DNA of 64,000 bases from a virus. The notes below the pieces were generated by a model, which ran no database searches, was not told the DNA's origin, and was given only the letters and a program-made list of their open reading frames with translations. The DNA lies in the IMG/VR virus record IMGVR_UViG_3300043438_001827, positions 1-64,000 of that record. One strand, given 5' to 3'. Both the position numbers and the translations under genes were made by a program. Of the stretch, positions 48,501 through 59,789 are shown piece after piece (positions within the stretch are counted from its first letter, which is position 1; each line of letters starts with the position of its first letter).

Positions 48501-51500
48501 CAGGCGTAGTTCCTGTAACGACTGGTTTCCCTAGTGAAGAAAAAGCAGTAAGACTAGGTCTTAAAACCCCTTCCTATATCAACCCAGATGACGAGTTGCT
48601 AGATATTATAAATGCAGTAAATAAGCAATCTAGTTCTACTGCTGATTATCTAGCTTCACAATCTCTTCAAGAAGCTACAGTAAATCTATCCAGTGTCATT
48701 AAATCACAGAATGCTGGAACAGACGTCTATAGACCCTCAAAAGCTTTAAGGGGTGAAATAATTAACTTCGAAGACCCGAATAGAGTTAAATATTTTAATA
48801 AAGATAAAGAAGTAATTTCCGTTTTACCTATAAATAAAGGATACGCTACTGTCGGATATCACTTACCAATTGAGTCATCCGGAGAAAAGACTGATAACGA
48901 ATTATCTAATTTTGAAAATATTCACAAACAAATTGATCAGTTACCCGCTAGATTTTCTTTCCCATATTTTACGGACAGACCAGCAGGAGCGGTACTAACC
49001 GACTATGCTTTCTTTGCTGTTTCTAATCAAAGAGATAAGTTAGGGGATTTTTATAAAGACGATAAAGATTACGAAAAACTTGGCAGAGACCCAAGTTGGA
49101 ACATATTACTAGCAGCAGAAGCTGGACTTATAGGAAAAACTTTAACTGTAGATAAAGGACTAGATTACGATATAGATCTTAAATTAGATATTTCTTCTAT
49201 ATTTAGAAATGTTGATGTCGCTAGTGCCATAGGTGATAGCTTTATCTATGGTCTTGATGAACTGCAACCAGGAGCTTCCAAAACAATAATCAGAATGCCA
49301 CTACCTTCAATAAAGGGTGAGCTCAAAAAAGCTACCGACATTAACGGAAGTGGAAGTTGGGAATATAAATATTTTGATGCAGGAACAATTACTGCAAAAT
49401 CACCATTTAGTTATAGGGATTGGGGCTCTCCAAAAACAGCTGAAGATGAACAGTTTTATATTGCTATGAGATTTCCGTATAAAATTGCAGAAGATACAAA
49501 CGATCCATTATGGACAGAATTTAAAGAACAATATTTTTCTGATAAAGAAAATTCAGATTTTTATGGATCAGTTAAAGACTATAAGAATAGAAAAGTATTA
49601 ATATATAGTCCAACTACAAATCAAGCAGTTGTTTGTAAACCAGCTTATTTCCTTTGGGGTGAACTTGAAGCAGACTTATATCAACCGACAGAAGGAGCTG
49701 ACATTAATAGAACAGATACTAGTTACTTAAACTTTAAATATAATAATACTAGTATTCAAATTAGCTCCTTAATATCTCCCGACGCTGCATATTACCTTGG
49801 TGTAATGAGCTTAACGGAAGATGAAAAAAATTATTATGATAAGGGGAATGATGCAAGCGACGCTGCTAAAGTATTAGCAGAAGCTGGCGTTGCCCCTAAC
49901 CCAATACCAAGAGAATGTTACTATGCATTTGTCGATGACAATGTACCAGTTGGAGTGGTGACAACTATGACAAGTCCAGCGACACATTTTACGATAGACT
50001 CATCATCTGGTTCTAATTATTTAATTGGTTTTGGAAAATATGGTGCAGTCAATTCTACTAATACTGTTAAATATACGGCAAAAGCTCTTACCACTAATGC
50101 AAGCGCTGGGCGTATGGCACAATTGCCAGCTGGATCAAGCCAAGAGGCAATAGATCGTTGGACTAGAACAGCGGCAGCAGCGTTAGATACAAATTATATT
50201 CAATACGTACCAGACTCAAATATACAATTACTCTCTTCTGAAATGATGGCTGCCCTAGCTGCAAAAGGTGGAAATTATATTGATTACTTTAAATATGTTA
50301 ATGAAGAAAAATACGATAAGGTTTCAAGAGACGCATTATACAAGATATTAGATAAAGAGTTAACTACTACTGGTGACGTAGAAACTGGTACGGGAAGGTT
50401 TAGTTTTGCTCCAGTCTTTGATCCGGCAGATCCAAGTTCAGTTAAAGCTAGAGAGTTATTTGACGAAGATTATAGTTCTTCAATTCATGTTCTTGCGGGA
50501 AATGGAAGAACTCTTGCTCAAGCTAACGATATTTGGGATCAATTTAGATTTGCGTACCATAATTACGATTCAGTAAAACAAATATTTTTTCAAGCATTTG
50601 GAATAAACCCTGAAGGCACCGATCCTATACCTAATAATCTTTTGACTATAATTAGAGATATATACAACAATAAGGGTACAGAAGCTCAAAAAATAGAAAT
50701 ATTTAAAAAATTCAATGACACTATTCCAGGTGCAGCGGATGAATTCACCGCATTGCTTGGAGACGATTTTATCAATCAAACAGGTTCCACTAGTAAAACA
50801 AACGCAAGCCAGCTTAGTTCTGATGAGATAAAGAAAGCTATAGAATTTGCTAGAAGTAATTTTATTGATGCGCCACAATCAGAGGACGGTTTGATAAACT
50901 ATTTTAACTCAGTACTTAGAGATAAATTCATAAAAATAGGATACTACCTAAAAGGTGCTGCCAACATGATAGAGGCTTCTAGCGGCGGTAAAACTCCAAT
51001 GATATTTGACTCTAATAATAATAATGTAACAGGAAAACAATTATTCTACCTTGTAGTTGGAATATTTAGACAAGCAATGTGGCAAGAGCCTTATGCTAGA
51101 GCTTGGTTAATATTAAAGCCAAATAGAAAATATGTTGGTGACGACATGTGGGACTTTAACCCAGTCAATCCAATATTTTCAGTATTTATAGATCCAAACT
51201 TTAATGTTTCATCCGATCAAAAGAAGTTCCTAAAGATTTTGGCAGATAATAAAAGCGAAGGTAACAGCGCAGGAAATATCGGTTCCGTTATGGTTAATGG
51301 AGTAGAGGATTTCTTTAAAAATAGCATAGGACCTGTTTGGACAGCCCTGAGTGATGGCTTAAGTGGTCTATTAAATATGTTTAGAGTATCAATGATGCAA
51401 ATGGGTTACGGCCTAGAGCAAGTAGACAACTTTGCCAGACAGGCTAATGTTCTAAATAAAGCTTTAAATGATTCTATATACTATTCACTTGGCAGGGCTG

Positions 51501-53785
51501 GATCTTTATTAAGGGCAGTAGACAATCCATTTACAAGAGAGTATGGAGAGCCAGTTGTAGAGATCAGGGAACCATTTCAAAGAATGCACTACCTAAGTTC
51601 TTTTTCTCATATTCTTGCTAATAATATAATCGAAAATACTTCTGGCGTTGCCACACAGGTAACAGCAGTTTCCGATGGTAAATATCCAGTAACAGTAGCA
51701 TTGGATAAAAGTATATCTTCTGAAAGACAAGTGGAAAAAACCGTTGAAACAGATCTGTACTTTGACAATGTAATGGGTTCTGGTATTTTTGGAATAGCAC
51801 AACCTTTATTCCATCCTCTGGAATTCACTAGAGGCGTTGCTAAGTTAGCGCAAGGTGCTCCAGATGAATTAACGGCAAGAAGAGTAGCTTTATCTCATCT
51901 TAAAGATTCCCTAAAGGATATCTATGGTGGTGAATTAGTAGTAATAGGATCTCCTGACATAAGACCTCATGATATAGTTTACCTTGCAGACGTTTATGAA
52001 AGAATGTATGGCCTATTTGAAGTGGAACAAGTGGTTCATCACTTTACTGCTGATCTTGGATTCATTACCTCAATAACACCTAATGCAATGGTTTCAGTAA
52101 ATGACCCAGGAAGATGGTTCTTATCATCTTGGATGCATTCGTGGTTCTCAATTAAGAACATAAGAGATCACACTAAGATTTTGATGAACTCCGTACAAGC
52201 AGGGTCAACAGGGATTATGTCTAGCGGAAATATATCCGTTGATGGTTTATCTCAAGCTCTAAGCACTCAATTATTGGGAGGAATACAATTTACCCACGGA
52301 TCTAGTGCGTTAATGAAAGATGTTGTGTCTAATTATAGTGCAGAAGCATTATCAGATGCTCAAGCAAGTATAGAAAGTCAAGTAAAGAGTGGAGCCACTG
52401 GAGGGGTTAGCCTTTCTACTTTTGCCTTAGGTTTCGTTGGCACTGTAGCTGCTGGTGCGGCTATTGTAGGGGCTCTAGCTCCTCTTGGGGTGGTTGGACT
52501 AGGTGTAGGTGCATCATTTGGCGCTCAAGGGTTCTGGGGTGGCTGGCAGTGGGTTAGGGACAATGTTCTAGATCAACACGGTTGTTATATTCAGTACTTA
52601 AATAGAAATGGACAACCAATGGACGCTGGCCTCTCCATTAACCAAGGAATGGTAGTAGGAAAATATCATAGTAAAAAATTGCTACCAGGAATCTTAGGTG
52701 TAAGAGCCCATACTATGGTTGACGGGAATGCTTATGTAAGAAGTGATGATATATTAAAGAGTATTGGATGGAAAGAAAAGGAAATTAATGAATTAGTTAG
52801 ATACATTAGTTTAGAAAACTCTTTAGTCAATGCAGAGGTATTAAAATATTCAGGAACAGGTCCAGATAAAGCTGGTTTTACTGAGTTCTTTAAGGTTGTT
52901 TGTAGAGTAAGTAGATTTATTGATGGAGGGGAAGTAGAAGTTGTAGATATATTTAACCCAAGTGCTCAACCATTTAAGGTTAAACTAGACGGAATTATTT
53001 CTGGAAATTTAAATTCAATGAGTGGATATTTAAACAATTCTAGTCAATCAAATTATATAGATTCTACTCAAACAACTATAGTTAACACTAATTCTTCTGG
53101 TGGTCGTTCGGCAGAATATATAGCAAAACAACTAACTGGTAAGATTTTTGTAGTTAGAATAGCACCAAATGATATGTCAGCCACATCAATTTTTACTGAA
53201 GACGATTTAGATCCAGGCTCTTCCAAAAATATAAAATCCAATTATTTAACTGCAGATAAATACGGCGATGGTGAAAAAGAAAAAGCTCTTGGAACTATAT
53301 TCTATAGGATTATAGGTAATGAATTAAATAACGTAGAAGAAGACATAAGGTCTTTTTTCTACAAAAATCAAGCTAGTGGTGTAGATGAATTGAAGAATAA
53401 CTTTAAAAATACTTTATATCAAGGTTCAGTCTTTTATAAAAAGTTTAATGAATTATTTAATCAGATTAAAAATTCAAATATAACAGAGCCCAACATAGGT
53501 TCCAATACAGCAGATTCTCTTTCTTCTTTGTCTGATCAAAAGAAGCAATTGTATACAATATTTTATAATATAAGAATAGCTGAATTACTATATGAAAAAG
53601 CATCACAGTGGCCCTATACTTCTTGGGATGAATACTATGATGACGGTGGCCCAGCTACACTAAACTGGGAATTGGTTATTAATGGACTTGCGCAAGTTTC
53701 TACTACAGATCTTCTTAGAGAAAGAAAATCTGTTATAAGCCTTGAAGAGCAATTAGCTATACCGAAATACATACCTTCTAGGTAG
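42547..53785 (+). CDS. Giant baseplate hub protein, CGGA +1 shift
   Basis: 255 codons from the ATG at 42547, CGGA at 43312-43315, then frame 2 from 43316 to the TAG at 53785: 3,745 residues. Bases 43316-43402, before the first later start codon, read VWSPSQHGNDSFGVFEKIL in the shifted frame, clearly coding. Tail-hub wording occurs several times: AFPTYMLWLVDEGNFAG and DTLVFRLSNMYAKLSTREA (about residues 1,460-1,530), a VHLRGGYGSNP hub segment (about 1,595), and a C-terminal part with SPDIRPHDIVYLADVYERMYGLFEVEQVVHHF (in part; about 3,140-3,175) like gpD-type hubs. A hydrophobic glycine-rich segment lies near 3,300. Probably several hub rings fused into one chain. Extremely long for a hub. Confidence 0.7.
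43312..43315 (+). other. CGGA recoding site 3 (+1)
   Basis: Context AAT CTA CGGA GTT TGG. In-frame CGG at codon 256 of the hub; frame 1 before, frame 2 after. Unshifted stop TAG at 43327-43329. A shift one codon earlier (at CTAC) would give YGVWSP instead of L-x-VWSP and cannot be excluded here. Confidence 0.85.
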
Positions 53786-53803
53786 ATAAGATAGGAATTT
53801 TTT

Positions 53804-56800
53804 ATGGCAGATTTTGGTTTTACATTAGATGATTTAGATAGCTCAACATCTATTACCAGGAAGATAGCTGAAGGCTTTAATCCAAATGGATCAGAAAGTT
53901 TAACAACTTCAGCTTCTCAAAGTGGATATGAAAATGAGACTATGAGCACTAGGGATGTAAGTGAAATATTATCTCGGTGATACTCTATTTAGGAACCCAG
54001 CATCTCTTATTAACGTTTCTAACAAGTTTGTTAATTCAACTGCACACTCTTTGATTACCACTGGAGCGCAAAGTTCAGAATCTTTTTCTATACCAAACCC
54101 AGATTATCAAGGTAAAGACGGAGAACCGTCAAAATTATCTGGTCGGAGCAGCTTACCTAAAAATAGTTTCTAAGTCTATAGCGGGAACTGGTTATGCAGC
54201 AGCTGGATCAAACAATCCATTAATGGATCTTTTAAATACATATAAAACTGGTCAATGGCCTAAGAGCTCTAGCGGTTCTGGTGTTTCGCAATTTGGTGGG
54301 CCACTTATTAAGCATGGCAATGTTACTTATATATTCGATCCATCTGCACCATCTTTAGGATCAAGAATGATTGCTCTAGATTCAGAGCTAACACCAGAAG
54401 AAAAACAATACTATATCGAAAGAGGAACCATTCTCAGTAGAGTAGTAGGTGACACTGTATTGATTTCTGGTTTTGACATAGATTTTCCTGATAATTGGAC
54501 TAACCATAAATTAATAGCCACTCAGTCCTATTATCCTGATGTTCCTCAAGAGCAAAATAATGGATTTGTTCAAGACAGTTTAATTATCGCCCCAAAACAA
54601 AAAGCGTATATATGTGCAGCTCTAATAGAATTGTTAATAGCATTAGCTGATAAAATAGGATTCGACGGAACTTTTGCTACTTCTAGAGCAGTCATAACAC
54701 AAGAAGGTGATAATCAAATAGGATTAGATGGTTCGTCTTCAAAGGTTAACTCAAATATTAAAAACATAATATCAGATCATGTTTTTGGAAGATCTTTTGA
54801 TTTTCAAAAGTTAGGTTCCAATTACGATTCTACTCAAAATATTCCAGTATCAGAAGATGGATATCAGCTCAGTCTAGATATGCTTCTAGAAGCTCTTAAT
54901 ACTATGCCTATGCCACTTCTTCCTGATTTAATTGTAATCCATCCAGAAGTTGGTAGAAAATTAGGAATAGTAGAAGGCCTTGAGGGAATGAGTTCTGCTG
55001 TTAAAATGAAATATCCAAATTTAAAGTATGTTGATTTTGTGTCAGATGATAATCACACAAGTCACATTCACATTTCTTTTAGCGCAGAAAGAGCTGGTAA
55101 GTATATCGGTTCAGAAGGTCTTATCGTAAGTAGTACAATAATAGATGAAGTAGACAGTGGCGAAAGCGATGCCGCTCTGCAAGCTGCAATCGAAGTATCC
55201 AGAGCAAAAGCTACTATTAATTACAAAGCATTAGAGGGAGATCTATCTAATCTGGATGTGTTTCAAATATTAACAGCTAAAAGTTTTAGTCCAGAAGTAG
55301 CTGCTATATTTACCGCCATAATGGCAAGAGAGAGCAACCGTAACCCAGGATCATTCAATGGAGTTTGCAGTAGGAATCCAGAAAATTGGAATGGATTAGC
55401 AGATGACTATTCTGTAGGAATGTTTCAGTTCAACTTATTATCATACATTAATGCAAAAACTGGGGCAGTAACAAAGTTACCAGTAGTATATGATGGAACT
55501 AAATATCTAGATAAACCAAAAATGATGAAGGCTACCCATTTAGCTTATAAGCCTGGAGCAGACGCTAATTGGACAGACACACAGATTTTAGAAAAAATGT
55601 TGTTGCTTCAGAATGCAGGCAAAGCTTTTGTAGATGATTTACTTTGGTATCCAGTCAATCAAGTAGCTTTAGCAACTTATAAATGGGGTGCCAACGCTTC
55701 AGATAATGTAATAAAAACATCAAGCGGATTTCATGCGTGGGGAGATTATGGAACTAGATCTGAATGTGGTTTTATATTCTTAACTAGTTTCCAAGAAGCT
55801 GTTAGCGTTTACTTAACAACGGGTAACGATATAGCTATATTACAAGAATGGGTAAGAAAAAACCTTCCAAAATACAATCCTAAAACAGCTCCTTATATAG
55901 AACAGTGGATGTCTGGAACTATTTTCTTTTCTAAAAAGAAAAAAAATACTTTAATTAAAAGCTCTAAGCCGATTAAATACGTACCAGCTGCTGGAGCTTC
56001 CTCTGGTGGATCTGTAATACAACAAATAGATAAAAAGCTTTTAATCATTGGCAATCTAAATGTATCTGATAGTTCTACTCTAATTACAAAAAAAATGGGT
56101 CAAACTCCATGGTCTTATTATAAGACAATAGGAAAAGCTGGACTAAGGATGGCTACAGCAAGTGCAGGTAACGCAGCTTTAAAAACTTTAATTCAAGAAA
56201 TTCAAACTTTAAAAACAGCATCAGGCTCTGATAAATTTGTACCCGATGCATACATTATAGCAACCGGTGCGACTGATGCGCTGTTAGGGCTAGATTTAAC
56301 AGGTTTAAAAAATTTAATTAAATTAGTTATGGTTGAAATAGGATCTAAACCAACCTATTGGATAGACACCTATTCTGCATCAACAAATGTTGATATAAGT
56401 CAATCTTCTATTTTTAATCAAGCATTAGAAGATTTAAGACCAAGTTACCCAAATATATTAATTAACTCAAGTACTTTAAATTGGGCAGAATTAGTAGTAG
56501 CTAACGAAAGCTATTTATCTGAGAGCAAAAGAACTTTATCATCCTTGGGCCAAGAAGCTTATGCCACCTTAATCGAGACATCGGCTAATGAATTAGCTAA
56601 CCTCATTGTTCCAGGTTCATATTCTTATGGTGGGGATAGCACTGTTGCCCCTACTTTCACTAAAGACCAAATCAAAGAAGCAGCAATATGGTTAAGGACA
56701 AATAGAATGGCTGACTGGCAAACCAAGACTAATAAGAAATTTGGATGTGAAGGTTTTGCTAATAGACTAAGTGCAGCCTTGGGGCTGTTTGGTGAAGCTA

Positions 56801-57147
56801 TGCCAGAGATATTCAACGATGAGTGGGATGGTCCTACTACTACTCAAGTTCCGACTAATCTAGATAGGTCCTTAAGTGCAACAGCACATTATAATAAAGT
56901 AAAAAATCGCTCAGACTTCTTTGGCCCAACAACTCCTAAGGGTAAAAATCCTCCAAAGGGATATGTAGTATACTGGACTGGTGGTACCCCTGCAACTGAT
57001 GACCTTGGGCATAATGGAATATCATTGGGTGATGGAACTTATATAGATCAAAATGATGGATCACCTTATAAGATAATCGGAAGCACAGTAGCGGGAGGAT
57101 TCCCTGGTATTAATTATACATACGTTGGCACTACACCCACTTGGTAA
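53804..57147 (+). CDS. Multi-domain tail lysin, CGGT and CGGA +1 shifts
   Basis: 1,113 residues read in three frames: 57 codons from ATG 53804, CGGT (53975-53978), 55 codons, CGGA (54144-54147), then 999 codons to 57147. Domains: M15/VanY-like peptidase with SDHVFGRSFDF (H325, D332) and SHIHISF (H420, H422); a transglycosylase-like domain with MARESN (E509) and YSVGMFQFN; an SGNH-hydrolase-like part (KLLIIGNLNVSDSS; AYIIATGATDAL) with uncertain active site; and a C-terminal CHAP/NlpC-like domain with FGCEGFANRL (C981) and LGHNGISLGDGTYI (H1069). It probably cuts peptidoglycan glycan and peptide bonds at infection. It lies between hub and spike, fitting a tail-tip enzyme. Confidence 0.75.
53975..53978 (+). 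other. CGGT recoding site 4 (+1), next to UGA
   Basis: Context TTA TCT CGGT GAT ACT. The next zero-frame codon is TGA (53978-53980), so without the shift translation stops at once after 58 residues. The only site with T in fourth position. Confidence 0.88.
54144..54147 (+). other. CGGA recoding site 5 (+1)
   Basis: Context TCT GGT CGGA GCA GCT. Codon 114 of the lysin; frame 0 before, frame 1 after. Unshifted stop TAA at 54171-54173. The shifted reading AAYLKIVSKSIAGTGYAAAG joins smoothly to the lysin body. Confidence 0.9.
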
Positions 57148-57158
57148 AGGAAAATAAT

Positions 57159-57524
57159 ATGACAAAAATATATCCAAAATTTGATAAAAAAATAGCAGAC
57201 AGTTTAAGCGCAGCTAGAATTCAACAAACAAAAACTAGACCTGGTGTTGTAATGTCTTTCGACAGAAAGAAGAACACTGCAATAATAGTACTAGAAGATA
57301 AAATGTCTGGTTCTATAGGGGAAATTATAAAAGATGTACCGTGTCCAGATATACAGGGTATCCAAACCGTTGCACCAACAGCAGGATCAAGATGCATAGT
57401 TTCTTTTCGAGATGACAACGAAAGATACCCCCATATAGTATCATTTATAAATGATATTAATTTCCAATCTAAATACCGTGTCAACTATGGTGTTGACACA
57501 GGTGTTCCTAACTTTTTAATATAA
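57159..57524 (+). CDS. Baseplate spike-like OB-fold protein
   Basis: 121 residues from the ATG at 57159 (AAAGGA site; the in-frame TTG at 57141 would overlap the lysin end). GVVMSFDRKKNTAIIVLEDKMSG...IQGIQTVAPTAGSRCIVSFRDDNERYPHIVSFI (in part) is the OB-fold pattern of gp5/gpV/VgrG-type spike bases. Located directly after the lysin, as in other contractile tails. Probably forms the base of the central spike together with the next protein. Confidence 0.65.
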   Translation: MTKIYPKFDKKIADSLSAARIQQTKTRPGVVMSFDRKKNTAIIVLEDKMSGSIGEIIKDVPCPDIQGIQTVAPTAGSRCIVSFRDDNERYPHIVSFINDINFQSKYRVNYGVDTGVPNFLI

Positions 57525-57526
57525 TC

Positions 57527-58225
57527 ATGAACCCAAACGACCCAATAGTAAAAAATTATAGTTCAAATGCAAAAAACTATATATCTGAAAAAAATGAGTA
57601 TGAAAAAAGAAAAAACTTTTCATCTAGAGAAGTTGGGTTGACCCATCCTGATAATTCTTCTTTTATTCGCTTAACCGATTCTGGAGATATAGAAATTTTT
57701 ACAGCACCAGGAGTTGGCATGATTATAAGTGGATCTACTAGAAGCATATCTCTTTTTGCTGACAGTATAAGATTTCACACCAAGGAAAATGGTTTAAAGT
57801 GGAATTCTATGGATTTTAATCATTCGGCAGACGATTTCACTGAGCCAACTTTATTGAAATCTAATCCAGATCAATACAACCCAGCTTATATAAACATAGG
57901 TAAATATATAGATGAATTGATAAAAATAAACGAAGAGGAACAACAGGAAGTAAAACCAACTATTACTATAGGAGGGGAGTATCAATTTGTTGACACTACT
58001 GCAGATTTAACTGGTAATTACGGTTTCCTTTCTGGTAATGACTCTTCTTCTTTATTTACTGAGGATCAAATCAGTATAATTAAAATTAGCTGGGAAACAA
58101 ATATAACTCCTGTAAATAATAATATTAGCTTGGGTGAATTTACTGACTACATTGTAAATTTAATGCAAAGTGGCTATACATTTAATCAAGCTAGAGATAA
58201 GGCGTTAAGGGACAAAATTGGGTGA
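57527..58225 (+). CDS. Baseplate/spike-associated protein
   Basis: 232 residues. The middle part (GLTHPDNSSFIRLTDSGDIEIFTAPGVGMIISGSTRSISLFADSIRFHTK, in part) is a regular beta pattern like the spike-helix or sheet segments following OB domains; the C-terminal third has a glycine-rich loop and a helix (FTDYIVNLMQSGYTFNQARD). Starts 2 bases after the OB protein and overlaps the gp25-like gene by 8 bases. Probably a central spike component; no catalytic motif. Confidence 0.55.
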   Translation: MNPNDPIVKNYSSNAKNYISEKNEYEKRKNFSSREVGLTHPDNSSFIRLTDSGDIEIFTAPGVGMIISGSTRSISLFADSIRFHTKENGLKWNSMDFNHSADDFTEPTLLKSNPDQYNPAYINIGKYIDELIKINEEEQQEVKPTITIGGEYQFVDTTADLTGNYGFLSGNDSSSLFTEDQISIIKISWETNITPVNNNISLGEFTDYIVNLMQSGYTFNQARDKALRDKIG

Positions 58226-58598
58226 TTTTTATATAGACTTATCTGGAGACCTTAAGGTTACCGGCAATGGAGACATTGCAACAACTCAAAGCCCAGCAGA
58301 AGTTGACGTTCAACAAATATACTTAAGGCTGATGACTGAACCTGGTGATTTCTATATATATCCAGGCTTAGGCACAGACTTAGCAATGCTTTACGGAATG
58401 CCTCAAACTCCAGAAACTGGAGAATTAGGTAAGCGAATTATAAGATCTGCCTTAGAAAGAGAAGGAATATTCTCTAATAGAAAAATTATGATTGAGGCAG
58501 TTCCCACTTCCGAAGACTCTATAAGATTTGACGTTTTCATAATTACCGAATTCAAAGAACCAACAGTACTATCTATTACTCAGACACTAGGGGTGTAA
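58218..58598 (+). CDS. gp25-like baseplate wedge protein
   Basis: 126 residues from a TTG start within the end of the previous gene. DLKVTGNGDIATTQSPAEVDVQQIYLRLMTEPGDFYIYPGLGTDL (in part) is the hallmark of the T4 gp25/phage W-type wedge protein, which has lysozyme-like fold in T4 and joins sheath to baseplate. Family length is typical. Followed after 4 bases by the J-like wedge gene, the standard order. Confidence 0.85.
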   Translation: MGDFYIDLSGDLKVTGNGDIATTQSPAEVDVQQIYLRLMTEPGDFYIYPGLGTDLAMLYGMPQTPETGELGKRIIRSALEREGIFSNRKIMIEAVPTSEDSIRFDVFIITEFKEPTVLSITQTLGV

Positions 58599-58602
58599 TT
58601 TA

Positions 58603-59772
58603 ATGCCTATTTATAACTTAAAATCAAGAGACCAAATGCTTATTGAGGTCGTTGACGCCCTACAAAAAAATGCAGGGATTACTGCGGTATCCCCAGGTTC
58701 TATAGCCAGGGCATTTGCAGAAGCGATAACCACTGAAGTGTCAGACCTTTATAGTGCATTTAAGCTTAGTATAGAGCAGTCAACCTTAGCAATGGCGACA
58801 GGAAAAAATTTAGATGCAATAGGAGAACTCTACAGCGTAAGCAGAAGAAGCATATCTGATGAACTAACCGTAGACAGGCTAACCTCTAATATAGAATTCT
58901 TTATCAGCGTACCATATTCTGCAGATATTACAATTCCAAAAGGGACATTGGTCTATACGGCTGTTGATAATTTCAACGATATTCAATACGCTTACGAATT
59001 AACTAATAATGTAACTATTTTATCTGGATTAACAAGAGAATATGGCACAGTACAAGCAAAGTTTTCAGATACTGGTATTACAGCGGCAAGGAATACTGTG
59101 GTAAAACACAATTTCATAGGACCTCCTGGAGCTGCAATCTTTTGCAATAACCCTAAAGAAATATATAGCTCTTTAAACTCTGAGTCAGATGACAATTTCA
59201 GAAGAAGGATTATAGCATCGGTCCGAAGTAAGGGAACCGGAACCGCTGAGTCTCTTAGATTTGCCGCCCTTGCCGTCAAAGGCGTAAAGGATGTAAAAAT
59301 CAGAGAAGGTTCTTACGGTATAGGTTCTTGCGACTTAATAGTCGTACCAGAAAGCCTATCAGGAATGAACGCCCTTCCAGAAATCGTTTTTACCGCAGTA
59401 AGCGGGATAAAACCAGTTGGTATACGCATAAATGTAAGAATGGCCCAAAGAAAGAACGTCGATGTTACTGCTACATTAACCCTTAGAGAAGGAACGACAT
59501 CTCAACTAGCTAGATCCGCAGAAGCACAGGCTAGAATATTCTTAACTAGATACTTAAATTCTTTTTCAATAGGAGATTCTATATCAATCAAAGAGATGGA
59601 ATCCCAGATGAAATTTGCCTCTGACTTAATCCTTTCCGCTACGATAAATAATGTTGCAGTAGATAAAAAGAATATATCAAATACCGACTATAGATTGTCT
59701 GATGATAGAAGTTTCATGATAGCTGGCGCAGTAGCTGTATATTCTGTTATAATTGGTACTTCAAACTACTAA
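58603..59772 (+). CDS. Baseplate J-like wedge protein
   Basis: 389 residues. The opening (RDQMLIEVVDALQKNAGITAVSPGSIARAFAEAI, in part), ATGKNLDAIGELYSVSR, and the central SDDNFRRRIIASVRSKGTGTAESLRFAALAVKGVKDVKI (in part) are the gpJ/Mu gp47 family signature; the C-terminus has the usual VDVTATLTLREG sheet domain. Forms the inner wedge of the baseplate. Full length. Confidence 0.9.
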   Translation: MPIYNLKSRDQMLIEVVDALQKNAGITAVSPGSIARAFAEAITTEVSDLYSAFKLSIEQSTLAMATGKNLDAIGELYSVSRRSISDELTVDRLTSNIEFFISVPYSADITIPKGTLVYTAVDNFNDIQYAYELTNNVTILSGLTREYGTVQAKFSDTGITAARNTVVKHNFIGPPGAAIFCNNPKEIYSSLNSESDDNFRRRIIASVRSKGTGTAESLRFAALAVKGVKDVKIREGSYGIGSCDLIVVPESLSGMNALPEIVFTAVSGIKPVGIRINVRMAQRKNVDVTATLTLREGTTSQLARSAEAQARIFLTRYLNSFSIGDSISIKEMESQMKFASDLILSATINNVAVDKKNISNTDYRLSDDRSFMIAGAVAVYSVIIGTSNY

Positions 59773-59789
59773 ATTTAAAGAAGGCTTTA

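Noticed and set aside
36029-53785. Long reading frames on the minus strand and other frames across giant and glycine-rich genes
   Set aside because: Low-complexity mirror products of strong + strand genes, without start sites or family motifs.
53975-53980. Stop-codon reassignment (UGA, UAG or UAA read as an amino acid)
   Set aside because: All three stops end clear genes here, often overlapping the next start codon, and reading through would leave the wrong frame at each of the six breaks.
28567-54147. Broken genes (pseudogenes) in the tail module
   Set aside because: Both sides of each break keep high-quality coding sequence, and the products are essential tail parts; decay would also give substitutions, stops and -1 shifts.
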